Shown: piece after piece, positions 55,173-64,000 of the stretch
Numbering within the stretch: the first letter of the stretch is position 1
Layout: the number at the start of each line of letters is the position of its first letter
DNA from: Chrysopilus asiliformis
Taxonomy: Eukaryota > Arthropoda > Insecta > Diptera > Rhagionidae
Reading direction: 5' to 3'
DNA: 64,000 nt
NCBI GenBank assembly: GCA_964034945.1
Contig: OZ035962.1
Coordinates: forward strand, 19,954,530 to 20,018,529
Position numbers and translations under genes: made by a program
The notes under the pieces: generated by a model
Seen by the model: the letters and a program-made list of their open reading frames with translations, nothing else
What the model was told of the DNA's origin: nothing
The model's database searches: none

Positions 55173-56985
55173 CCGTACAACTGGTTATTGTTGTTAGACC
55201 ATTGTGACCTTTATCTGAATCAGCATGTCTTACAGAGATAATATTATCTGCTTGGTTGGGTTGTATCTCGGCAACTGGGACAGATGGTGAATTCACACCT
55301 GAAACGATGACAACAACCGGGCTAACTAAGTCATTTTTCGCTGTATGCTTCTGTTGTTGCTCCAGCTGCAGTAGCTCCTGAAGGATCTGCTGCTGTTTCT
55401 GTTGTGCTTCAAGGACCAAGTTTCTAGTCTCTGGTGTCATCCCATTTATTGTTGATTTCACACCATTCTCTTTGATGCTCGGATTTTGTGCACCCATCTG
55501 TGTTTGGCTACCGTCAAAGGTAATTTCTTCTTCGTCTTGTATGATTTCATCTTCGACCATAAATTGAACCTTTTTTCGTGTTATTTGTGTTGGCAGTGGC
55601 AAATAGAACTGCGATGACAGTTTATCACCGCCCTTGATTGGGGCCGCTGCTGAACCATCACCACTTCGGGCGGTATCACTTTTTGTACTAAACGTACTGT
55701 CGGATCGTGTTTCGCTGCTGGATTTGGTATCGATATCACTAGATGAAGACATGGAGGACGTCACCGATGACGGCCTCTTCAATATTGATTTGATTCCCGA
55801 TTTATGACTAGTCACTTGATCCACCATAGGACCAGCCGTCTGTAAGTTCTCACTTCCTGCGGATGGTGGCGGATTCAACGAATTATATTGACTTGACGCC
55901 TCACTTTCTTCATCAGCCGAGCTTTCCTGTTTTCGACGTGGTGGACGTTTCGGTTGTTCTTTAGGGGTTGATGTTTTTTCATTATCCTTTGGAATTTGAT
56001 CATTATTTCGAAGATTTTCCGCTTCTTTCTCATACATAAAACTTTCACCATTCTGATTGACGAGTGCTTGTTGAACCGTACTTTTACCCAAACTGATCCG
56101 TTGTCCTGCAATCGCTTTAACGTTACTATAGTTCGGTTTTTTGTTAGCCCTGCTAATTGTCCCAGACATATGATGATGATTATTGGTAAATATGTCATCA
56201 TTATCCGGAGCAAACTCATTGTTGTGCATTTTGCTACCTGAGATCAAATCATAAGGATTAACATCACAGTGAAGGATAGATCGTCGCCCACCAGGATCCG
56301 GATCCAGCGTCTCTAGCCAACATTCTTGTTTATTACGATTCCCATTGCTATTTGAACCATTCTTCGTGATATCATCTGGCTTGTTTCTAGTTCGGCTACG
56401 ACTGCTTCTTGTCGGACTAGTGCTCTTGGCCCGATTTCTTGGGGCCTTCTCGATGACCTTAACTGGTTTCGGCTCTGGAGAGAGTAGTCGAGACCGTCGC
56501 ATAAGATCGTAAGGATCATTCTGCGGATCAAGTATAGTTGGTCTTAATTTCATCGAAGAGGATACCGGAAGTCGCATGGTTCCGGCACTGCCACGAGGCT
56601 TGTGGACAACTTGAGCAGTTGTTGATCTTATCCGAACTGTCCCACCAATCGGCGCGAGCGGAAGACGCGAACCCTTGCATTTCTTGCAGATGCTCGCCTT
56701 TTTCACTTCTTTTTTGGTTCCGTTTAGATATTCTGGGCAAGAACACACCACCACAGCGACTTCGGCTGGCAAGGGGGCAAATAACGCTTGTCCATGGACT
56801 GGACGTGCCGGAATTCCTCGAACGGTTCCATAAAGCCAGGGTTCAGCGTATTTCATTGATCTGGAAAGAGCACTAGCCGAATAATCAGGTAATTCGCTCA
56901 AGGGTGATGACAGTTGCTTCTCCGTCTTTGAAATTTTCAAACGCTGGCTCCATGTTTTCTTCGATTTGTCATACATTGGCGATAG
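55173..56985 (-). CDS. RhoGEF gene, upstream coding exon (N-terminal low-complexity region)
   Basis: This exon supplies the first 604 visible residues of a large Rho-family guanine-nucleotide exchange factor, plus one base of codon 605. It is preceded by the acceptor TTTTCCAG and ends at the donor GGTAAGTGAG (intron phase 1). Reading enters in phase 0 as Leu-Ser-Pro-Met-Tyr-Asp-Lys, so the Met at 56976 is probably internal and earlier exons are missing. Near residue 80 there is a Cys-x-Cys followed about 20 residues later by Cys-x2-Cys, a possible small zinc site. The rest is disordered: Ser/Arg-rich, Asn-rich, then a Gln-rich coiled-coil-like stretch (QQKQQQILQELLQLEQQQ) near the end. Joining the last base to the exon at 33045 restores frame exactly (codon GAC). 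The splice sites, lack of stops and matching phase make this exon secure. The function of this region is not known to me. Confidence 0.85.
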
Positions 56986-57928
56986 CTGGAAAATAAAAAT
57001 CGTAATTAGTTTTTTTTTTGTAAGTATTAATTAAATTTTTAAGTATTAATTTTGCAAATATTAATGAAATCTTTTTAGCGTTTTATTTTGACGAAATGGA
57101 TTTTGATACGGTTTTTGATGTTGGGCAGGTCGTTTTTCAGAGAAAACTTTTGCTGATGCCACTCCGTCCCGCATTATACGAACTCCCTTTCGATTTGACG
57201 CTCTGATTTTGAGGAAATGGGAAATAACTTTTTCATTTGTTTGGGAGTGGGGGAATAAATAGTGTAATTTTGTCACAATATATGCAGTGATACTCGAAAC
57301 GGGGATATGGTAACTGGTTTACGAGATATTTTTATGGAGGTTTTCTCCATGGGACCCTTTAGAAAGCATATGACATAAAAATTCTATAAAATCTCCCCCC
57401 TTCCCATATTTTAACCAAATAATCATTTTCTCTGGAATCTCTTAAGGGAGATAATCAAAATATTTACCAATCAATCGATGAAATCTTGATTTACGCACTC
57501 AAAATCTTTGATATGAAACGAAAAATATCTAAAATTCCGAATTTCTTGCGCCTCAAAAAAAAAATAAAAATAACAAAAAAAGTATCTTCAATTAATTCTA
57601 TGAACTATTGACAGTTGCGGACCTTTTTATAGGGGACCATCTTCGGGACCCTCGAAACCGCGAGCATTACATCGTAGGGTTTTGCAATCCTTGCAGTTAC
57701 GCTGCTGAAGTAAGCAGCTTCATGGAAAATCTTAATTAACTTTCATGGCAACAGAAAAAAATCCCTATTCAAGGCAAACAGAATACTGGTTTTATTATTT
57801 CAAGAAAATTTTAATGTGGAAAAAGTGTTCTCTTACTCGGAAATTTCTGGTTGAATTTTTATTTTGTTCCTTTCCAAATCCAATCGGATCACTCCTTCCC
57901 CCTCTCGCACACAAATGGATTGGTTTAA
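56986..57928. other. Intron sequence upstream of the first visible RhoGEF exon
   Basis: It starts with the acceptor of the exon at 56985. No other exon could be identified. Confidence 0.5.
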
Positions 57929-58562
57929 CCCTAATCCTCCTAGGATGAGTCTTTGGGACACATTTGAACTTTGCTTTGTTATAAATGGCAAAAAAAATCT
58001 TTTTTTAAATACGCAGAGCTATATGTATTCTAATATAATATATTTGTTTTCAAAAAAAAACAAAATATTTTTTTACTCAACAACCATAGCTTTCACAGGA
58101 TCATTTACAAAAAACGAACTTAACCTCCTCTGATGAGTCCCAAAGACTCAGTATGAAATTTTCCGCGCAAATCATACACATTTACAAAAATTCACCCGTT
58201 CAGTGCTTTTAGTGCGTTAAAAACACGCCATCAGGGTTTACGTTTTGGAAGATAATCAAAGTAATTTATATGATAATGAGGAAGATAATTTTGAAACTGA
58301 TTTGGACGTAACCGACGAACAAGAGATATCAGCGTTCGAAAGTGAAGAGAGCGCGGAACCAGAATCTGATTTTGCCGGAAGGGATGGCACCGAATGGAAA
58401 TCAAGTCCGTTTACATCTGGACGAACGGCCTCACATAACATTATGTGAAAAAAAATATATTCTAATACTGTTAAATTTAGTGCTTTATATATAACTTTCA
58501 TATGAGTCCGCATGACTCATCCCATGTGTTTTTGTTTGTAAATTAACCCAGGATGATGAGGG
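57929..58562. mobile_element. piggyBac-like element, internally deleted
   Basis: The 634-bp element is flanked by TTAA (57925-57928, 58563-58566). The ends CCCTAATCCTCCTAGG and the inverse of CCCTCATCATCCTGGG agree at 12 of 16. TTAA duplication and CCC ends are the piggyBac signature, and a transposase N-terminal fragment lies inside. Confidence 0.75.
58247..58448 (+). pseudogene. piggyBac-type transposase N-terminal fragment
   Basis: About 66 codons survive: an acidic leader (NLYDNEEDNFETDLDVTDEQ) then FAGRDGTEWKSSPFTSGRTA and SHNIM before a stop. The acidic start followed by GRDGTEW..P...GR..SHNI is typical of the first part of piggyBac-family transposases, before the catalytic domain. The rest of the protein is deleted. 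The frame has no ATG at its start (TTG is at the expected place). It is a dead fragment. Confidence 0.6.
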
Positions 58563-58577
58563 TTAAATAAAATTTTT

Positions 58578-58645
58578 GTCAGTGCTCATATAGAGTATTT
58601 TACGATTGGCCCCTGGGAATCAAAGCTTTTCTTATGTTTTTTTTC
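58578..58645 (-). mobile_element. Family B terminal fragment
   Basis: AGAGTATTTTACGATTGGCC, then CTGGGAATCAAAGCTTTTC, the inverted family B end only. Confidence 0.45.
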
Positions 58646-58874
58646 TCTTAACTCTAATCTCTTCAAAAAGACTTCATTTGGGATGGCTAGAAGATTCAGG
58701 CAAATATTTCAAGAATTTTAGAAATTATGAGCAAAAAAAAATTAACTGGCACAATTGTGATTGTTGCCAGTTTAATTGTTAAATAAATGATAAAGTAGCT
58801 GGTTAAAATAATTTCATCGCTATAAAATTTATGCCACAGCTATAAATACAAAATTTCTTGTAATGAATTATTAA

Positions 58875-59349
58875 GGAGCCGCTCCATTGCCATGACTTTT
58901 TCCCATGACAAAAAAAATGAGACACATTTATGTGAAGATGCTTTGGCGAGAAAGGGAGATAAGAATCAACTACAAAAATTTGTCGGCAAATGCAAAAATA
59001 ATTTCCCCTCTTTTGTTATGGCGATTTTATGGCGATTTCTACTACAATCACACTTGTCCCTGTAAGTGAATAGTAAGCACGGACACGTTCAAACTGTTAT
59101 TATAGCGTAATGTCATTTTAAAAGCTTTTTCTCCTTCGCATGCATAGTCAAAAGCTTTGTTACCATGCCAATTTGAACATTATATTCATAGCATAAGGTT
59201 TGCTATGATTGCTATAAAGTTGTTAAACTGGAAGGGAAAACGTTTACCTTGTATTCAGTCATTCCTTTTTGGATCTACATAAGTCTATCTTGCTCTAGTT
59301 TCCTGCATTTTTTTGTCATGGGAAAAAGTCATGGCAATGGAGCGGCTCC
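58875..59349. mobile_element. 475-bp MITE, copy 2
   Basis: The termini GGAGCCGCTCCATTGCCATG match their inverse over about 42 bp exactly. It matches 26040-26515 along its whole length with scattered substitutions. TTAA precedes both copies, but the right flanks differ, so the duplication is unresolved. Confidence 0.85.
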
Positions 59350-61160
59350 TATAAACACTGTTTTTTCAGCTTTTTTGACAAAAGCAAATAAAAAGCTGTT
59401 TTTCTCACATATTTTAATTCTGTGGTTTGTTCGATACATGCTGGAAACAGCTCGTGACATGCCAAAAATAAAATGCTTAGAGCCGTACATGATATTTTGT
59501 GGTTAATAAAGGAATCTCCAAGCTACCCTTGGAAAAGAAAATTCTCCGATAGCAATGATTTTGTAAACAAAAGTATAAAAGGACCTTTTTTGAGGTTGAC
59601 TTTCCACAAATAGACAAGACCAACAAAATGAATTTTGTTTAAACTTTTTTACTTTGAGGCTTGCAAATGACAAGAAAATACTTTTTTGGAATTGTTTAAA
59701 TTTAACATTAGCCCATCTTATTTATATTTATTGACTCACTATGACTCCTATTATATTCATTCACCTTATGTTTGTGGTTACTAAGAGTACAATTTATACC
59801 TTGGTTCAATGTCTCTTTTCCAGAATTTCCACAAGTTTCTGTGGTCAAATTAAATTTGTGGTTCCAGCTTGAAATGAAATTAGGCAATTACTTTAAATGT
59901 TAAAACACTTGACTCAAGTTAAAAATTATAAACTTTTTCATGCCGAAAACGATGTGAAAAAAAATACAACATACCCTACTATATTCCTCGATTTTCATCA
60001 ACTTCATAGATCTTTAAACTAATTTAAAAATAATTTCTATTATGATATTAAATTTCTGAGAAGTAAGAATCTCACATAAAATGAAGTGCCTTGAAATTTC
60101 TCAAATGGTGGTAGAAATGACCTAAATTCTTTTTTATTATTATATCAACGGAAATGATGAGTTTTACTGAAATGGTCCAACAGGACACCTAATTAATGTC
60201 AGTTTCAATTTACTTGCCTGTTTGTAATTTGAATAATGATTGGATGCTTTTAGTATTCCTTCATTCCGTATTCTTCGTTTCCATTGTAATGGCGTCTAAT
60301 TTGTTAAAATTAAACAAATTTAGCCTACCTTATTTCGATATAGAATGGTTGCCCCATGAAGAAATTGTACAGAGAAATTATTTCTAATTTTGTTCTGATG
60401 AACAATAATTAATTAGAAGATTATCAGAGTTATACGAACGGTAATGACGCGCGCCTACCACGAATGTGTTTACAACTTTCACCTCAAACATTTTTTTTAA
60501 ATATATAATTGCCCTTAATATTTATCCATCATTTACGGATGACTTGGAATACTTTTAGTTGGGGTGAAAAATACACGTGTGAATGGTTTGACACTCTTAA
60601 AGAAGCATAGGGCACGAAATAAAATTATAAATAAGCAGACATCACCTTCACAGACAAATTCTAGCACAAAAAACAGATTTGTCTACCACACTGATAGAAA
60701 TCGAGTAAGGTTTTTATGCCTGCTGCAGGACTATTTTAGCTAGTGCTGGCTAAGTTTTCCTATATGAGATATATGTTTACCTACAGATGGCATGTGTCAT
60801 ATTGGAGCAAGTATAGTTATCCTGGCATAGTAGAACAGGTTAACCTGAGGCAAGGGTTGCGATGATGTAAGAGAAATTTTAGTATGCCCATAAAGCGGTG
60901 AACAATTTTCTCATTACAACTGCCCGAGGCAAACTAAAAAAATTTGCGGAAAAACCACCTTCAACAATAGTGCATGTAACTGCACAAGTACAGTTAATTT
61001 GTGGGAGTGGAAATTTAAACGAAGGCAAATTGCTCAAATAACAATTTTTCTTTCGCACATAATTCACACATGTTTTGTGAACTCGGAGTATATGAGGCAT
61101 GTTCAAATTGAGTTAAGTATCCACACACAGAAAAATTAGGTGTGAATTTAACTCTCAAAG
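59350..61160. other. Non-genic stretch
   Basis: Nothing recognised. A CACACAGAAAAATTAGGTG motif at about 61126 resembles the end of the TIR element at 41566. Confidence 0.5.
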
Positions 61161-61162
61161 TA

Positions 61163-61612
61163 GGTCTGTTCGATATAAGTCCTGGACTTACTCCGAGTAT
61201 TTTTACTTTACTCCACAAAATGGCGCATTTTCTTACTCTGAATTTGTTTTTATCGAACAACTTGGAGTAAGTTCAGAGTAAATCACTAACTCTATATTAT
61301 GAGTTTATAATTATAGATTATAAAATATAACAAATATAATAAATAAAATCCGAAACTACTCAAGAATATATATTGGAAATAATTTATGATGTCTTTTGTT
61401 GCATTTCTTCTTCCAAACACTGTAAAAGAGAGGTTATGTCTGACAAATATCAGCTCTCAAAAGTTTACTCCAGCTAAAAGCAAGAGTAAATAAGAGTAAG
61501 TCCAGGACTTTTCTGTTCGATATGTGTTCGGAGTAAGTCCAGGACTCATATCGAACAGAAAAGAGTAAAAAATTTTACTCCGAGTAAGTCCAGGACTCAT
61601 ATCGAACAGACC
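61163..61612. mobile_element. 450-bp TA-flanked MITE
   Basis: The ends GGTCTGTTCGATATAAGTCC and their inverse match for about 38 bp with one or two mismatches. TA lies on both sides (61161-61162, 61613-61614). A partial tandem duplication of the right terminus (CAGGACTCATATCGAACAGA) lies just inside the end. Confidence 0.8.
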
Positions 61613-61614
61613 TA

Positions 61615-62208
61615 GTGTCTCAATAGGGTCCAACCGTTTGCATAACTCTGATTTTTATCCATTTGGACGAATACTAATAGATGAATAAAATAATCCATCG
61701 AGTGCTTTTCAAACTCCACTTTGGTGTCAAAATTTTGAGCATTTTGGATGCGTTCGAAACGGACTACCCCTTTTTTTGCGCCTGGTAGATCGATTATATC
61801 GCAAAAAACGTGCGCTATATAATTTAAAATATTATTAAAAAAATATCACCCCTTTATTGCACATTTTTACTTTCCTCTGCTCATGGCGGAGACCGGTTCG
61901 AGAACAGGGGCCGATAGAAACTCTCTGATCAGTACGAAATCTGTTTCAGGCAAACTTATGAGGGCGTCTGTGGATCTGTCTGTCGGTCTGTCTGTTTTAC
62001 GTATCTTAAATAACTCGAGAACTCGCTGAGCTGGCGACTTGAAACAAAACTTCTAGTATTCCCAACAAACACTATTTCACAAATTCCACCAACACAACAA
62101 TTTGGATTCTGTGTTCCTCTGTAGTGAGAATTCTACTCGTGAGACTAGTGAGAATTCTCACCTTTTTTGGGATATTCGCTATACAGATATGATAAATTTA
62201 GTTTTAAT
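61615..62208. other. Non-genic stretch
   Basis: No gene. A CTGTCTGTCGGTCTGTCTG run at about 61976-61996, followed by CTTAAATAACTCGAGAACTC, suggests an old HINE-type fragment. Confidence 0.45.
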
Positions 62209-62785
62209 TATACCCGTATGGTGAAACCAAAGGGTATATTAACTTTGCCTTACCGTTTCTAACGCCAAGATCCCGTCATCACACACAAAAATGAATTACA
62301 CCAGTGTCTTTAGAATGATAAAAAAAATTGAATTTTGCATGTCCGTCCGTCTGTCCGTCTGCCTGTCCGTCCGTCTGTCCATCCGTCCGTCCGTCTGTGG
62401 CGCGGATTGCGGGGGCACAGATTGAGCTAGAGACTTGAAATTTTGCGCAGATTCGTTTTTCGTAAAATGCAAGGCTAAGTTCGTTAATGGGCAAAAATGG
62501 ACCATTAGGGTGGGGGAGGGGGTACCCCCATACGAACGAAAACGTTTTTTGTGAATATCTCAAAAATGGTGCATCTTATCAAAAAAATCCAAGAACAAAA
62601 GTTATTCAGGATATGATTCTACATAAAATAAAACTCCCGATTAGAATAAATTTTAAAAAATCTTATTGGAAACTTTGACTTCAAAGTGGAATTTTGGTAC
62701 AACTATTCGAATTTTGATACGAATATCACCATACGGGTTTTCAATAATTGCTAGATTGGCAATTATAGCTTCTGTTATGTTTTTT
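62209..62785 (+). mobile_element. HINE/DINE-1-like element, family A copy 3 (most complete)
   Basis: It has the hairpin TATACCCGTATGGTGAAACC...GGGTATA at 62209-62238, a CCGTCCGTCTGTCC microsatellite at 62343-62396, an AGATTGAGCTAGAGACTTGA block, a TACGAACGAAAACG block, and the GGCAATTATAGCTTCTGTTA end. Confidence 0.72.
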
Positions 62786-64000
62786 AATTTGCGATCGAAG
62801 ATATCTAAACAAAGATTTTCTGCCATTTTGATGCAAAAATATCTCAGACTAAAAGCATTAAACTATTTTAGAATTTAACTTGTAGCTAAAAATATTTAAC
62901 AACGATGCCGGCATATCAGCATTTAAATCAAGTACAGCACAGCCTTGTCATTCAATTTTCATTTTAAAGTAACAATCGCCAGTTCAAGTAATTTGATTTA
63001 CTTCTTCAAATAAATCTTTTTATAAATAAATTTCAGGCCTTGACAAGACCTCTGCGAAATCTCACTTTTAATCGACTTTCCTGTAACTTTTTCAGTTTCC
63101 TATACATAAAATGCTTCCTTCAATCAAAGCCGAAAAGCCTCTTAACCTTCGGTTCAACCGAAATGTTTGTCTACTGGGAACTTTTTACACAGAAAATATC
63201 GTATTGAAAGTACCTTACCATCTACCAAGAAGCATACTATAATTTCATTTTGCCAATCAGTGTTACAAGCATTCTTTGGAGTTTGTATATCGATTGCCTA
63301 CATCTAAAATTGGTTTCTCGTCTCAAGTTGCAATTCATTAATCAAGCACCGCATCGAGCGGAATCACAAGACTGTAAAAGACGTTCGTGGCTGGGAGATC
63401 TCAACAATCGAAATTGGTTTGGTCCCATATGGACTCAACTAAAGCACGCTTTATAAATTTTATTGGTAAAGAAAATTCTTCGGTTTGCCATTATTTTATA
63501 TTACGAGAGGAGAAAAAAAATAGAAACTTTTTATGGAAATGAAAGGAGATGGGCACAAGGCTTCTCGTGCGAATTCCCAAGGTAGGTAGGCATCTTGAAT
63601 TAATATAAGAATTTTAACAAAGGTATTGTCTTTGTTCGTTCAACTGCAAACTATACTTAATCTAGGTATGAAAACACTATACAAACATCTAGTTACTGTA
63701 ATTCTAAAATAGCAAGTGTATCTGTTGTTTTTATGCTAAAGGAAACTTAACTTGGAAATTTCTTAGAAGAAACTTTCAAAATTTACTGCGGAAATTTCGC
63801 GAAATGTGAATATGAAAATGAGACTACGGTACGAATGTCATCATTACTTTGATGTTGTGGAATCTTTTACAGTGAATTAATGGAAAACTATGAAAATATT
63901 TTATCAAAAATCAAATATAATCGGACAAAAATTTCACAGCTTTCATTTCTGTCCCAGTCTGCAGTAATGTGACTAAGCTTCACACAAAAAATCGCGAAAA
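62786..64000. other. Non-genic stretch to the window end
   Basis: No supported gene or repeat. The 63250-63456 ORF has no domain or splice support. Confidence 0.5.

Overview
The window looks like nuclear DNA of an insect, most likely a fly (Diptera). It is AT-rich and intron-dominated. It has one conserved multi-exon gene with opa-type Gln/His repeats, and dispersed repeats built like the Drosophila INE-1/DINE-1 Helentron-derived elements: a TATACCC...GGGTATA hairpin followed by a GTCY-type microsatellite. The species cannot be named from sequence alone.

The only clear host gene is on the minus strand. It is a large Rho guanine-nucleotide exchange factor whose last five coding exons lie at 56985-55173, 33045-29621, 27495-27100, 26895-26668 and 25751-25620. 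All junctions have AG/GT borders and join in frame, giving 1,997 residues and a stop. The 5' exons are outside the window or not recognisable. The order is a cysteine cluster and long low-complexity N-terminal region, a C2-C2 zinc motif, a DH domain split across two exons, and a C-terminal PH domain split across three exons. Its largest intron, 33046-55172, is about 22 kb and is filled with mobile DNA.

Layout: 1-25.5 kb is non-genic and repeat-rich. It holds a 9-bp minisatellite interrupted by two inverted-repeat elements (2.4-4.1 kb), HINE-type repeats (6.3-8.7, 10.4, 11.4-12, 15.9-16.9 and 22-25 kb), a degenerate mariner-related transposase (10.8-11.4 kb), a 136-bp-arm hairpin (12.1-12.4 kb), a three-level transposon nest (19.1-20.5 kb) and a MULE-like element with a 9-bp target duplication (20.55-21.0 kb). 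The 3' half of the GEF gene occupies 25.6-33 kb. The large intron contains tandem HINE copies, more HINE families, an apparently intact Mag-like Ty3/Gypsy retrotransposon with identical LTRs (41.68-46.07 kb) inside a small TIR element, a degenerate hAT-like element, an intact Tc1-family transposon (49.25-50.87 kb), a palindrome split by a small insertion (52.4-52.75 kb) and a hAT-like element inside a HINE-type repeat (53.4-54.3 kb). From 57 kb to the end there is a piggyBac-like TTAA element, several MITEs and another HINE copy.

No tRNA, rRNA, CRISPR or bacterial-type feature was seen. Two other stretches may be coding, both at low confidence: an exon-like plus-strand segment at 39487-39720 and a 184-codon minus-strand ORF at 17880-18434. 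The most informative features are the transposon nests, which give a relative order of insertions, and two intact, apparently young autonomous elements.
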